DNA of 64,000 nt from assembly GCA_937864115.1 (NCBI GenBank), contig CALMII010000038.1, positions 1 through 64,000 on the forward strand, given 5' to 3'. The translations under genes and the position numbers were made by a program. This DNA comes from an uncultured Steroidobacter sp. GTDB lineage: Bacteria; Pseudomonadota; Gammaproteobacteria; Steroidobacterales; Steroidobacteraceae. Of this stretch, positions 17,316-26,716 are shown in pieces (position 1 is the stretch's first letter; the number at the start of each line of letters is the position of its first letter). Under the pieces are notes generated by a model, which saw only the letters and a list, made by a program, of their open reading frames with translations, did no database searches and was not told where the DNA came from.

Positions 17316-18077
17316 ATGGAAGAGGGCGCAAGGCCGTTGAGCGATATACCGGCCATCAACCGGTTCCTGAGTTACTGCCGCATCCGGACAGTGCCTTCGA
17401 AAACGGTTGTCATCCACGCGGGCGATCTGCCGGACGTTCTGTATTACATCGTCAGCGGCTCCGTCGAAGTGATGATCGAAGACGAGGAAGGCAACGAGAT
17501 GGTGCTCGCCTACCTCAACAAGGGTCAGTTCTTCGGCGAAATGGGACTCTTCTACGAACAGCCCACGCGCAGCGCCTGGGTGCGTACTCGCCAGCAGTGC
17601 GAGCTCGCCGAAATGACGTATCCCCGCTTCCGCCAGCTCGCCGCCGAAAGCCCGGGCCTGGTGTTCGAACTCGCCACGCAGCTGGCCACCCGTCTCGATC
17701 GCACCAACCGCAAGCTCGGCGATCTGGCCTTCGTCGACGTTACCGGCCGCGTCGCCCACGCGATCATGGATCTGTGCGGCGAACCGGACGCGATGACGCA
17801 TCCGGAAGGCATGCAGATCAAGGTCAGCCGACAGGAACTGTCGCGACTGGTCGGCTGCTCGCGCGAAATGGCCGGCCGCGTGCTGAAGGTGCTGGAAGAC
17901 CAGGGCCTGCTGCGCGCCACGGGCAAGACCATCGTGGTCTACGGCGCCCGCCCGAAGATGAAGACCAAGCCGCCGCTCGCTGCTGCAGCCGCCACGGCTG
18001 GCCGCGGCCCGGTGGCAAACAATCGTCGTGCGGATGACGACGATGAAGATGATTTCGACGACGAGGACGACGAATAA
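17316..18077 (+). CDS. crp: CRP/Vfr-type cAMP receptor regulator with acidic C-terminal tail
   Basis: A 253-residue transcription factor very close to E. coli Crp and Vfr over about 200 residues. The cAMP pocket shows GQFFGEMGLF and TRSAWVRT (the Glu and Arg that hold the cyclic phosphate); helix C has RLDRTNRKLG, with Thr kept but Asn where E. coli has Ser128. The recognition helix RQELSRLVGCSREMAGRVLK keeps the Arg-Glu-Arg that reads TGTGA. The homologous core ends at VVYGAR; a linker and a run of 14 residues (DDDDEDDFDDEDDE) follow, absent from E. coli Crp. ATG 17316 is chosen over GTG 17310 because AGGGG is correctly spaced from the ATG. Confidence 0.92.
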   Translation: MEEGARPLSDIPAINRFLSYCRIRTVPSKTVVIHAGDLPDVLYYIVSGSVEVMIEDEEGNEMVLAYLNKGQFFGEMGLFYEQPTRSAWVRTRQQCELAEMTYPRFRQLAAESPGLVFELATQLATRLDRTNRKLGDLAFVDVTGRVAHAIMDLCGEPDAMTHPEGMQIKVSRQELSRLVGCSREMAGRVLKVLEDQGLLRATGKTIVVYGARPKMKTKPPLAAAAATAGRGPVANNRRADDDDEDDFDDEDDE

Positions 18078-18130
18078 GATTCGCCGCGATTCCTGCAGCC
18101 CGGGACCTTCTCGCGTCCCGGGCGCTGCCT

Positions 18131-18823
18131 TCAGGCAGCCTCCCCGCCCGCCTTCGCTATCTCCGCCCGCATCGCATCGATCGTCGCCTTGTAATCCCTG
18201 GCGCCGAAGATCGCCGAGCCCGCCACGAACGTATCCGCCCCGGCACTCGCGATCTCGCGAATGTTGTCGACCTTCACGCCACCATCGATCTGCAGCCGGA
18301 TCTCCCGGCCGCTCGCCTTGATGCGCTCGCGCACCTGGCGCAGCTTCTGCAACGCCGACGGGATGAACTTCTGGCCGCCGAAGCCGGGGTTCACCGACAT
18401 CAGCAGGATCATGTCGACCTTGTCCATGACGTGATCCAGCCAGTTGAGCGGCGTCGCCGGATTGAACACCAGCCCCGGCCGGCAGCCGTGATCGCGAATC
18501 AGCGCAAGCGTGCGATCGACGTGCTCGCTCGCTTCCGGATGGAACGAGATCCAGGTGGCGCCGGCCGCCGCGAAGTCCGGAATGATCCGGTCGACGGGCT
18601 TCACCATCAGATGCACGTCGATGGGGGCAGTGATGCCGTGCTTGCGCAGCGCCTCGCACACCAACGGCCCTATGGTCAGGTTGGGCACGTAGTGATTGTC
18701 CATCACATCGAAGTGGATGCTGTCGGCGCCGGCTTCCAGCACCGCACGCACTTCCTCGCCGAGCCGCGCGAAATCCGCCGACAGAATGGAAGGCGCGATC
18801 CAGGGTTTGATCTGCGAACTCAT
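18131..18823 (-). CDS. rpe: Ribulose-phosphate 3-epimerase
   Basis: A 230-residue TIM-barrel enzyme interconverting ribulose-5-phosphate and xylulose-5-phosphate. Motifs: IAPSILSADFARLGEEV, HFDVMDNHYVPNLTIGP with metal/catalytic Asp and His, PIDVHLMVKP, ILLMSVNPGFGGQKFI, and IDGGVKVDNI with the second catalytic Asp. Start 18823 is favoured by GGAG nine nt upstream; an in-frame ATG at 18850 would overlap djlA. It follows djlA by 23 nt on the same strand and complements rpiA in the same region. Confidence 0.95.
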   Translation of the reverse strand: MSSQIKPWIAPSILSADFARLGEEVRAVLEAGADSIHFDVMDNHYVPNLTIGPLVCEALRKHGITAPIDVHLMVKPVDRIIPDFAAAGATWISFHPEASEHVDRTLALIRDHGCRPGLVFNPATPLNWLDHVMDKVDMILLMSVNPGFGGQKFIPSALQKLRQVRERIKASGREIRLQIDGGVKVDNIREIASAGADTFVAGSAIFGARDYKATIDAMRAEIAKAGGEAA

Positions 18824-18846
18824 AAATTCTTGCTCCAGCGATTCGT

Positions 18847-19641
18847 TCACTTCATGCCGCGCGCTTCGCGCAGCACTTCGTAGGCCGCGCGAATCTGTCG
18901 CGTTTTTTCTTCGGCCATTTTCATCATGGATTCCGGCAGCCCCTTGGCGTGCAGCTTGTCCGGGTGATTCTGATTCATGAGCCGTCGATAGGCCTTCGTG
19001 ACTTCCGCATCGGAGGCGGACGACTGCACGCCCAGCACCTCATACGACTGCGCGACACGATCGACTGCGTTGCGCGACTCGTTCGACTGGCGTGCCGACT
19101 GCTGCATGCGCAGCAACGCCTCCATCTGCACCAGCTCGTAGGCCGAGATATCCAGTGCATTCGCAACGCGACTCAGTACGCGCCGTGCTGGCGCATGCAG
19201 GCCACCGCCCCACAAGGCCGCCTGCAGCTGGATCTGCATGAACATGCGGCACAGATCGGGACGATTCCGGCAGGCGCGGTAGAGCTGATGCAGCGTCGCA
19301 TCGAGCGGAAAATCCGCAGCCTTGCCTTGCGTGAACAGATCGATCGCGAAGCGGATTTCGCGCTCGCCGAGTCGCAGCTCGCCCATCATCGCGCGTGCGG
19401 CACGGATCTCTTCTTCCGATACCCGGCCATCGGCCTTCGCGATGTGTCCCATCGTCTGGAACGTGGCGCGGAAGAACGCCTCCTGGACACCGATGGCCGC
19501 CTCGCGCGGCCGCGTACTGCGCTGACGCGTTTCCGCCTCGACGTCGAACAGATGACCGATGAACGTGCCGAACAGGGCACCCACGGGACCCGCGGCAACC
19601 ACGCCAACGACCGCCCCCAATGCCTTGCCCTGCCACATCAT
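18847..19641 (-). CDS. djlA: Membrane-anchored co-chaperone DjlA
   Basis: A 264-residue DnaJ-like protein. An N-terminal hydrophobic, Gly-rich segment (ALGAVVGVVAAGPVGALFGTF) anchors it to the inner membrane; the middle (about 55-170) is a TerB-like helical domain (FQTMGHIAKADGRVSEEEI); the C-terminal J domain (about 196-264) has YEVLGVQSSASDAEVTKAYR and the essential HPD in NQNHPDKL. It would stimulate DnaK at the membrane. It precedes rpe and may share its transcript. Confidence 0.93.
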   Translation of the reverse strand: MMWQGKALGAVVGVVAAGPVGALFGTFIGHLFDVEAETRQRSTRPREAAIGVQEAFFRATFQTMGHIAKADGRVSEEEIRAARAMMGELRLGEREIRFAIDLFTQGKAADFPLDATLHQLYRACRNRPDLCRMFMQIQLQAALWGGGLHAPARRVLSRVANALDISAYELVQMEALLRMQQSARQSNESRNAVDRVAQSYEVLGVQSSASDAEVTKAYRRLMNQNHPDKLHAKGLPESMMKMAEEKTRQIRAAYEVLREARGMK

Positions 19642-19786
19642 GCCCGGCTGTACCCCGACACTCGAAACCTTGAAGCCCTACCCTGCCCGCTGCGACAATC
19701 GCCGCGGCTACAGTCCCGCAATGGTAGCAGCGGCCCGATTGCCGGGACCGCGAAATCTTGCGCCGCCTCACTTGCAAGGTCCTTCG

Positions 19787-20686
19787 ATGTCCGCGACCAC
19801 TGCCTCGCCGCCGCTGCTGCAATCGAACCTCACGTCCCTGAAGCGCATTCACCAGGGCAAGGTCCGCGACATCTACGCCGTCGACGACGATCACATGCTG
19901 ATCGTGACCACCGATCGTCTGAGCGCGTTCGACGTCGTGCTGCCCGATCCGATTCCCGGCAAGGGCAGCGTTCTGACACGCATTTCGCGCTTCTGGTTCG
20001 ATCGCACCCGGCACATCATCCCGAATCATCTGACGGACTATCCGCTGGAACGCGCTGTCCCCGATGCCGCAGAGCGAGCGCTGATTGCAGATCGCAGCAT
20101 GGTCGTCAAACGCCTGAAGGCGCTGCCGATCGAGGCCGTCGTGCGCGGTTATCTGATCGGCTCGGGCTGGCGCGACTATCAGCAGACCGGCATCGTCTGC
20201 GGCATCTCTCTGCCGCATGGACTGCAGCAGGCGGACAAGCTGCCCCAGCCGCTGTTCACCCCGTCGAGCAAGGCGCCGCAGGGCGAGCACGACGAAAACA
20301 TCAGCTACGAGAAAGTCGTGGCCACGATCGGCAACGGTCTCGCCGAGCAGGTCCGCGCCAGCGCACTGGCGCTGTACGGATTCGCTGCCGAGCATGCGTT
20401 GAAGCGCGGCATCATCATTGCGGATACCAAGTTCGAATTCGGCGTCGACGAAGCAGGACACCTCACGCTGATCGACGAGGCGCTCACGCCGGACTCCTCG
20501 CGATTCTGGCCCGTCGATACCTACGTCCCGGGCAGCAGCCCGCCGAGCTTCGACAAGCAGTTCGTCCGCGACTATCTCGAAACGCTCGACTGGAACAAGC
20601 GTGCGCCCGGCCCGAGCCTGCCGCCGCAGATCATCGCGAAGACCAGCGAAAAATATGCAGAGGCGCTGCGCCGGCTCACCGCCTGA
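19787..20686 (+). CDS. purC: SAICAR synthase
   Basis: A 299-residue phosphoribosylaminoimidazole-succinocarboxamide synthase, of the longer (about 300) form, joining CAIR and aspartate with ATP in purine synthesis. Motifs: HQGKVRDIYAVDDDHMLIV, TDRLSAFDVVLPDPIPGKG, EAVVRGYLIGSGW, GEHDENIS, ADTKFEFG and LIDEALTPDSSRFWP. The ATG at 19787 follows CAAGGTCC and gives a standard N-terminus. The 145-bp gap before it holds no feature I can name. purE and purK lie 5 kb downstream. Confidence 0.95.
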   Translation: MSATTASPPLLQSNLTSLKRIHQGKVRDIYAVDDDHMLIVTTDRLSAFDVVLPDPIPGKGSVLTRISRFWFDRTRHIIPNHLTDYPLERAVPDAAERALIADRSMVVKRLKALPIEAVVRGYLIGSGWRDYQQTGIVCGISLPHGLQQADKLPQPLFTPSSKAPQGEHDENISYEKVVATIGNGLAEQVRASALALYGFAAEHALKRGIIIADTKFEFGVDEAGHLTLIDEALTPDSSRFWPVDTYVPGSSPPSFDKQFVRDYLETLDWNKRAPGPSLPPQIIAKTSEKYAEALRRLTA

Positions 20687-20728
20687 GGACGAGCGGATCG
20701 CCCACTGACCCCTTATCGGAGGCTGCAC

Positions 20729-21775
20729 GTGACTGAAAGCGCGTCGAACGGCACTGCAGTTCTCCCGCCAGCGCAGGCTCAGCTGCCGCGCATGAAGCAC
20801 ATGCCGCGCACGGTCGCACTGGCGTACCTGACCTTCGGCGTGCTGTGGATCTTCTTCACCGACCGGGCTCTGGTCTGGATGCACTTCCCGCCCGAGACGG
20901 TCTTGCGCATGCAGACCACCAAGGGCTGGCTGTTCATCTTCGGCTCGGCGGCCTTCATCTACCTGCTGCTCAAGCGCTACGAGCGCAATGCACGCCTGGC
21001 GACCGATCGGCTGCTGGAATCGCAGAATCAGATCTGTCGCATGAACGCCAGCCTCGAACATCGCGTGGCCGCGCGCACGCTGCAGCTCGAGTCCGCCAAC
21101 CGCGAGCTGGAGGCGTTTGCCTACGCCGTGTCGCACGATCTGCGCGCCCCCCTGCGCAGCATGTCGGGATTCAGCCAGATCGTGTTCGAGAACGCGCCGC
21201 CGAGTCTCGATGAAAAGAACCTCGATTATCTGTGCCGCATACGCGATGCCAGCCTGCGCATGTCGGCGCTGATCGACGATCTGCTGAATCTCTCGCGCAT
21301 CAGCCGCAGCGAAATGACGCCGCGGCCGACGAACCTCACCCAGATCGCGACCGAGGCGGCGGCCACCATTCGCGACCGCTATCCGGATCGCGAGGTCGAA
21401 CTCACCATCGCGCCCGACATGACCGTCGAGGGCGACACGCGCCTGCTGCGGATCGCCATGGAAAACCTGCTCGACAATGCCTGGAAATACTCGGCCCACG
21501 CCGACCCCGCGCGAGTGACGGTGGGAAGCCAGCAGGTGGATCGGGAACGCGTGTTCTTCGTCCGCGACAACGGCATCGGCTTCGACATGGCGTACTCGGG
21601 AAAACTGTTCGGTCCGTTCCAGCGCCTGCACGCCGAATCCGAGTTTCCGGGCACCGGCATCGGCCTGGTCACGGTACAGAGAATCATCGCGCGGCACGGC
21701 GGCCGCATCTGGGCCGAAGCCCAGCCCGATCGCGGCGCGACGTTCTACTTCACGCTGGGCGCCGACGCACAGTGA
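20729..21775 (+). CDS. Orphan membrane sensor histidine kinase
   Basis: A 348-residue kinase beginning with GTG after GGAGG. Two membrane helices (about 28-45 and 66-82) bound a short periplasmic loop, with a coiled coil (about 90-127) after them. The H box AYAVSHDLRAPLRSMSGF places the phospho-acceptor at His136; N box ENLLDNAWKYS, G1 VRDNGIGFDMAYSGKLFGPF and G2 GTGIGLVTVQRII are intact. This is the layout of bacteriophytochrome-type HisKA kinases without a PAS or GAF sensor. No response regulator is adjacent, so its partner and signal are unknown. Confidence 0.88.
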   Translation: MTESASNGTAVLPPAQAQLPRMKHMPRTVALAYLTFGVLWIFFTDRALVWMHFPPETVLRMQTTKGWLFIFGSAAFIYLLLKRYERNARLATDRLLESQNQICRMNASLEHRVAARTLQLESANRELEAFAYAVSHDLRAPLRSMSGFSQIVFENAPPSLDEKNLDYLCRIRDASLRMSALIDDLLNLSRISRSEMTPRPTNLTQIATEAAATIRDRYPDREVELTIAPDMTVEGDTRLLRIAMENLLDNAWKYSAHADPARVTVGSQQVDRERVFFVRDNGIGFDMAYSGKLFGPFQRLHAESEFPGTGIGLVTVQRIIARHGGRIWAEAQPDRGATFYFTLGADAQ

Positions 21776-21833
21776 CGGCATCGCGTCATCCCTGGCTTGC
21801 CGCATGACAGGCGGCATGTCAGGCTGATGCTTC

Positions 21834-23138
21834 ATGATGGACGCATTCGCCACGCGCATCGAACACTGGCTGTTCGAACCGCCCGAATCGCTGATCGGCA
21901 AGCCGCTCTGGCAGCTGGCCCGCATCCTGCGCTATCCCTACGCGCTGATCCGCGACGTGTTGCGCGACGATCTCACGCTGCGCGCCATGAGCCTGGTGTA
22001 CACGACGCTGCTGTCGATCGTGCCGCTGATCGCCCTGTCCTTCTCCGTGCTCAAGGGCCTCGACTATCACCGCGAACTCGAGCCGGTGCTCTACACGTTC
22101 CTCGAACCGCTCGGCGACAAGGCCTACGACATCACCGCGCAGGTGATGGAATTCGTCGACAACGTACGCGGCGGCGTGCTCGGCTCCATCGGCCTGATCT
22201 TCCTGCTCTACACCGTCATCTCGATGGTGCAGAAGGTCGAGGAGAGCTTTAATTTCGTCTGGCGCGTCGATCAGCCGCGCAGCTTCGGCCGGCGCTTCAG
22301 CGAGTATCTGAGCGTGATGGTGATCGGCCCGGCGGTGCTGGTGGGCGCCATCGGCCTGCTCGCCGCGGTGAACAGCAGCGCATTCATGCAGGCGCTGTCG
22401 CACTATCCGGTCATCGGCTGGCTGCTGGCGCTGCTGGGCAAGCTCAGCCCGTACCTGCTGGTGGTGGGCGTCTTCACGTTCCTGTACGGCTTCATTCCGA
22501 ACACGCACGTGCGCTTCATACCGGCGCTGATCGGCGGCGCCGTGGCCGGTTTTGCCTGGGTGGCGACAGGCATGATCCTGGCGTCGTTTGTGAAAACCTC
22601 GGGCGGCACGATGGTGATCTACGCCGGTTTCGCCGTCGTCATCGTCGCGCTCATCTGGGTACACGTTTCCTGGCTGGTGCTGCTGCTCGGCGCCCAGCTC
22701 GCCTTCTATGTGCAGAATCCGCAATACCTGCGCCCGGGACGCGGCGAGATCCGGCTGAGCTCGACCGTGCGCGAACGGCTCGCGTTGTCGGTCATGTACC
22801 TGATCGTTTGCGACTACAACGCCGGCTCGCGCTGGACCACGAATCGCCTGGCCGAGCACCTGGAACTGCCCGGCGCAGCACTCGCTCCGATCATGACGGA
22901 ACTGGAGAAGCACCGCCTGCTGGTCATCGCCGAGGACGACACCTGGCTGCCGGCGCGCGATCCGGGAACGATCGCGCTATGCGACGTGATCGATGCCGTG
23001 CGGCATGAATCGCACGGGCCGCGCCTCAGCCGCATTCGCGACATCGCCCCGGCGGTCGATGCTGCGCGTCAGGCGGAGGACGCCATGCGGACGCAACTCA
23101 AGGAGCGGACGGTCCGGGATCTGGTGCAGGAGAAGTGA
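21834..23138 (+). CDS. YihY family inner-membrane protein
   Basis: A 434-residue member of the YihY/RNase-BN-like family. About six hydrophobic helices lie between residues 45 and 290; family signatures are SLVYTTLLSIVPLIALSFSV, LIFLLYTVISMVQKVEESFNFVW and HVRFIPALIGGAVAGFAWV. The last 140 residues form a soluble winged-helix-like region (RWTTNRLAEHLELPGAALAP). Despite the old RNase BN name, the family has no proven nuclease activity; transport or envelope roles are possible. Confidence 0.88.
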   Translation: MMDAFATRIEHWLFEPPESLIGKPLWQLARILRYPYALIRDVLRDDLTLRAMSLVYTTLLSIVPLIALSFSVLKGLDYHRELEPVLYTFLEPLGDKAYDITAQVMEFVDNVRGGVLGSIGLIFLLYTVISMVQKVEESFNFVWRVDQPRSFGRRFSEYLSVMVIGPAVLVGAIGLLAAVNSSAFMQALSHYPVIGWLLALLGKLSPYLLVVGVFTFLYGFIPNTHVRFIPALIGGAVAGFAWVATGMILASFVKTSGGTMVIYAGFAVVIVALIWVHVSWLVLLLGAQLAFYVQNPQYLRPGRGEIRLSSTVRERLALSVMYLIVCDYNAGSRWTTNRLAEHLELPGAALAPIMTELEKHRLLVIAEDDTWLPARDPGTIALCDVIDAVRHESHGPRLSRIRDIAPAVDAARQAEDAMRTQLKERTVRDLVQEK

Positions 23139-23147
23139 GGGTCCGCC

Positions 23148-24521
23148 TCACTCTCCCGCAATCGTCATCTTCTCCAGAAGAATCGACCCCGTCCGCACGC
23201 CGCCGCGCGCATCGACATCGCTGCCCACCGCGACGATGTTCCGCAGCATGTCCTTGAGATTGCCGGCAATCGTGATCTCGTGGACGGGATAGGCGATGGC
23301 GCCGTTCTCGACCCAGAACCCCGCAGCGCCGCGCGAATAGTCGCCCGTGACGCCATTGACGCCCTGCCCCATCAGCTCTGCAACGACCAGACCGCGATTC
23401 ATCCGTCGCAGCAGCGCATCGAAATCCTCGGTGCCATGGCCCACGAAAAGATTGTGGACACCGCCGGCATTGCCCGTGGTCTTCAGCCCAAGCTTGCGGG
23501 CCGAGTACGTGCCGAGGATGTAGCCGTCGAGCACGCCAGCAGCGACGAGTTCGCGATCGTGCGTGGCGCAACCTTCGCTGTCGAACGGCGCGCTGCCGAG
23601 CGCCTTCGGAATATGTGGCCGCTCGGAAATGCTGAACCAGTCCGGAAAGACCTGCGTGCCCGCAGCATCGAGCAGGAACGAAGCACGCCGATACTGGCTG
23701 CCGCCGCGAATGGCGCCGAGAAAATGGCCGATGAGTCCGCGCGCCAGCTCGGGCACGAACAGCACGGGCGCCGTCGTGGTCGAGGGCTTGCGGGCATTCA
23801 GGCGACGTAGTGCGCGTTCGGCGGCCGTACGGCCGATCTTTTCGCCGTCCTCGAGCTCACGCCAGTCGCGCACCGAGCTGTACCAGTAGTCGCGCTGCAT
23901 TTCGTCGCGTTCCTGCGCGATGACCACGCAGCTCAGGCTGTGGATCGTGCTCGGATAGCCGCCGAGAAATCCCAGCGAGTTGCCGTAGACGCGAATGCCG
24001 CGATGGCTCGACAGCGTCGCGCCTTCCGAATTGCCGATGCGCTTGTCGACGGCCAGCGCCGCCGCTTCGCAGGCGACCGCGAGATCGCGCGCCTGATCGG
24101 GTTCGATGTTCCAGGGATGACTCAGATCCAGGTCCGGAATCGCGGTGGCGAGCGTGTCGGGATCCGGCAGGCCGGCGCAGTCGTCTTCCGCCGTGAATCC
24201 GGCAATGCTGTACGCCTTCGCCACGGTCTCGCGGATCGCAGCGGCGCCGAGATCCGCCGTGCTCGCCGAGCCCTTGCGTTTGCCGCGGTAGATGGTGATG
24301 CCCATGCCGCGATCGCGCTGGTACTCGAGCGTTTCCACTTCGCCCAGACGGGCCGTGACGGACAGACCCGTGTCGACGCTGATGGCCACTTCGGCGTCGG
24401 TGGCGCCGAGTCCACGCGCCTCGGCAATGGCCATGGTGACCAGCGACTCGAGATCGGACCGGCTGAGCGACTGGCTCGCGGGCAGCGGGCTGCGTGCGGA
24501 AACAGGCTGGGAAGACGTCAT
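23148..24521 (-). CDS. pmbA: Metalloprotease PmbA/TldE
   Basis: A 457-residue TldE-type subunit of the TldD/TldE heterodimeric protease, which matures microcins and degrades CcdA in E. coli. Visible: AEVAISVDTGLSVTARLGEVETLEYQRDRGMGITIYRGKRKGSAST near the N-terminus, and GSAPFDSEGCATHDRELVAAGVLDGYILGTYSARKLGLKTTGNAGG and NGVTGDYSRGAAGFWVENG in the C-terminal half, both strong family blocks. TldE lacks the HExxxH of its partner; tldD is 4 kb away in this window. It diverges from darP, as in E. coli. Confidence 0.95.
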   Translation of the reverse strand: MTSSQPVSARSPLPASQSLSRSDLESLVTMAIAEARGLGATDAEVAISVDTGLSVTARLGEVETLEYQRDRGMGITIYRGKRKGSASTADLGAAAIRETVAKAYSIAGFTAEDDCAGLPDPDTLATAIPDLDLSHPWNIEPDQARDLAVACEAAALAVDKRIGNSEGATLSSHRGIRVYGNSLGFLGGYPSTIHSLSCVVIAQERDEMQRDYWYSSVRDWRELEDGEKIGRTAAERALRRLNARKPSTTTAPVLFVPELARGLIGHFLGAIRGGSQYRRASFLLDAAGTQVFPDWFSISERPHIPKALGSAPFDSEGCATHDRELVAAGVLDGYILGTYSARKLGLKTTGNAGGVHNLFVGHGTEDFDALLRRMNRGLVVAELMGQGVNGVTGDYSRGAAGFWVENGAIAYPVHEITIAGNLKDMLRNIVAVGSDVDARGGVRTGSILLEKMTIAGE

Positions 24522-24597
24522 GCCGCGATCTTATCAGGCACGACCTCGCGGCATTGCGCGGCTTTCGCGAGGCTGCCGCCCGTTCTATCCTCCGGCC

Positions 24598-25107
24598 ATG
24601 ATCGACGAAGAAGATGACGATGGCCCGAGCAAGAGCGAACGCAAGCGCCAGAGCGACGATCTGCAGGCGCTCGGCGAAGCGCTGATCGACCTGCCCCAGG
24701 CGGAGCTGGACGCCCTGCCGTTGCCGGAGAATCTGCGCGATGCCGTGCTGCTCGCGCGCCGGATCACGGCGCACGGCGGGCTGTATCGTCAGAAGCAGTA
24801 CATCGGCAAGTTGATGCGCAAGATCGACGCCGAGCCGATCCGCATCGCGCTCGATGCCCGGCGCGACCGCGAACGCCTCGCCACCCTGAGGTTCCGGCGC
24901 ATCGAACAGTGGCGCGACCGGATCGTCCGCGAGGGACGCCCCGCGCTCGATCAGTTCGCCCGCGAATGCGAGGGCGGGATTTCGCCGCCGGCGCTCGCCG
25001 AACTCACGACCCTCGCCGATCAGGCCGTGCGGGAGCAGCGGGAAAAACTGCCGCCGCGGGCCACCCGCGAACTGTTCCGGAAGCTGCGCGAGGCCATGCC
25101 GGAGTAA
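24598..25107 (+). CDS. darP: Ribosome biogenesis factor DarP (YjgA)
   Basis: A 169-residue DUF615 protein that associates with late 50S precursor particles. Family features: acidic start IDEEDDDGPSKSERKRQ, helical LPLPENLRDAVLLARRITAHGGLYRQKQYIGKLMRKID and the basic C-terminal helices. The paired, divergent arrangement with pmbA is conserved in gammaproteobacteria. ATG 24598 is preferred to upstream in-frame codons, which would run into pmbA. It lies 23 nt ahead of purE. Confidence 0.92.
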   Translation: MIDEEDDDGPSKSERKRQSDDLQALGEALIDLPQAELDALPLPENLRDAVLLARRITAHGGLYRQKQYIGKLMRKIDAEPIRIALDARRDRERLATLRFRRIEQWRDRIVREGRPALDQFARECEGGISPPALAELTTLADQAVREQREKLPPRATRELFRKLREAMPE

Positions 25108-25130
25108 CCCGGCCTGCTACACTTCCCGGC

Positions 25131-25634
25131 ATGAAACCGCTCGTTGGCATCATCATGGGTTCCCGGTCCGACTGGGAAACGCTGCAGCCCGCCGCAGACA
25201 CCCTGCAGAAACTCGGCGTCGCGCATGAAACGCGCGTCGTCTCCGCCCATCGCACGCCCGATCTGCTGTTCGAATACGCGAGCACGGCACGTGAGCGCGG
25301 CCTGGAAGTGATCATCGCGGGCGCCGGCGGCGCCGCCCATCTGCCCGGTATGACCTCATCGAAGACCACCCTGCCCGTGCTCGGCGTACCCGTGCAGTCG
25401 AAGGCATTGAACGGCATGGATTCGCTGCTTTCGATCGTGCAGATGCCCGCCGGCATTCCGGTCGGCACGCTCGCCATCGGTCAGGCCGGCGCCACGAATG
25501 CCGCGCTGCTCGCCGCCGCCATCCTGGCGAACAAGTACCCGGCGATCCAGCAGGCGCTCGACAAGTTCCGCAGCGACCAGACCGCCGGCGTACTGGCGCA
25601 TCCCGATCCCGCAATCGCACCGCGTCACCCATGA
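25131..25634 (+). CDS. purE: N5-carboxyaminoimidazole ribonucleotide mutase
   Basis: A 167-residue class I PurE. It converts N5-CAIR to CAIR in purine synthesis. Motifs: IIMGSRSDWETL, VVSAHRTPDLLFEY, IIAGAGGAAHLPGM and LPVLGVPVQSKALNGMDSLLSIVQMPAGIPVGT. The stop overlaps the purK start (ATGA at 25631), which matches the need for both PurK and PurE products. Confidence 0.97.
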   Translation: MKPLVGIIMGSRSDWETLQPAADTLQKLGVAHETRVVSAHRTPDLLFEYASTARERGLEVIIAGAGGAAHLPGMTSSKTTLPVLGVPVQSKALNGMDSLLSIVQMPAGIPVGTLAIGQAGATNAALLAAAILANKYPAIQQALDKFRSDQTAGVLAHPDPAIAPRHP

Positions 25635-26716
25635 AGATCGGCATCATCGGTGCGGGTCAGCTCGGACGCATGCTGGCCCTGGCGGGCTATCCGTTGGGCC
25701 TGCGCTTCGCCTTTCTCGATCAGGGCACCGATACGCCGGGCGCGCAGGTCGGACACATCGTGCAAGGCGCCTTCGACGATCCGGCCGCGCTCGCGGAACT
25801 GGCGAAGCAGGTCGATCTCATCACGTTCGACGTCGAGAACGTTCCCGTCGATGCCGTGCGCGACATCGCGCAGCAGCGCCCCTTCCTGCCGCCCGTCGAC
25901 GCGCTCGGCGCATCTCAGGACCGGCTGCACGAGAAGACGCTGTTCCGGAAGTTGAAGATTCCCACGCCGGAATTCGCCGCCGTCGATTCGCTGCAGGATC
26001 TGCAGGCGGCCGCAAAACGCATCGGCATTCCGGGCGTACTCAAGACGCGCCGGCTCGGCTACGACGGACGCGGCCAGTACTTCATCCGCAGTGCCGACGA
26101 TGTCGAGAAGGCCTGGTCGATGCTCGGCACCGTGCCGCTGATCTACGAAGGCTTCGTGAACTTCAGTCGCGAGGTGTCGGTCATCGGCGCCCGCAGCACG
26201 CGCGGCGAAGTGCGCTGCTATCCGCTGTCGGCGAACACGCATTCGGAAGGCATCCTGCGTTACTCGATCGCGCCCTACAACAATGCGCGCCTGCAGAAAT
26301 CCGCCGAGACCTATCTCAAGCGCATCCTCCGGCATTTCGACTACGCCGGCATTCTCACCATCGAATTCTTCGTACAGCGCGGCAAGCTCATCGCCAACGA
26401 AATGGCGCCGCGCGTCCACAACTCGGGACACTGGACCATCGAAGGCGCACAGACCAGCCAGTTCGAAAATCACGTGCGCGCGATTCTCGGACTGCCGCTC
26501 GGCAGCACGGCGGCCATCGGCCACTCGGCCATGGTGAATTTCATCGGCACGATCCCGACGCTCGAACGGGCGCTGAAAGTCCCGGGCGTGCACTTCCACA
26601 GCTACGGCAAGGAGCCGCGCCCGAATCGCAAGCTCGGCCATTGCACGATCACCGCCGCCTCCGCGACGGCGCGCGACCGCGCCCTGCGCAGCCTGATGAA
26701 ACTTAAGGTCAGTTGA
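25631..26716 (+). CDS. purK: N5-carboxyaminoimidazole ribonucleotide synthase
   Basis: A 361-residue ATP-grasp enzyme making N5-CAIR from AIR, bicarbonate and ATP. Visible: KIGIIGAGQLGRMLALAGYPLG, TFDVENVP, GVLKTRRLGYDGRGQYFI (ATP loop), EGFVNFSREVSVIGAR, NEMAPRVHNSGHWTIEGAQTSQFENHVRAILGLPLG. Start overlaps purE. The C-terminal small domain ends near KLGHCTITA. Confidence 0.97.
   Translation: MKIGIIGAGQLGRMLALAGYPLGLRFAFLDQGTDTPGAQVGHIVQGAFDDPAALAELAKQVDLITFDVENVPVDAVRDIAQQRPFLPPVDALGASQDRLHEKTLFRKLKIPTPEFAAVDSLQDLQAAAKRIGIPGVLKTRRLGYDGRGQYFIRSADDVEKAWSMLGTVPLIYEGFVNFSREVSVIGARSTRGEVRCYPLSANTHSEGILRYSIAPYNNARLQKSAETYLKRILRHFDYAGILTIEFFVQRGKLIANEMAPRVHNSGHWTIEGAQTSQFENHVRAILGLPLGSTAAIGHSAMVNFIGTIPTLERALKVPGVHFHSYGKEPRPNRKLGHCTITAASATARDRALRSLMKLKVS

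Noticed and set aside
19040..21925. A 961-codon minus-strand open frame across djlA, purC and the histidine kinase
   Set aside because: A high-GC antisense shadow; all three sense genes have clear family motifs.
25108..25130. Purine riboswitch before purE
   Set aside because: Only 23 nt separate darP and purE; there is no room for an aptamer.
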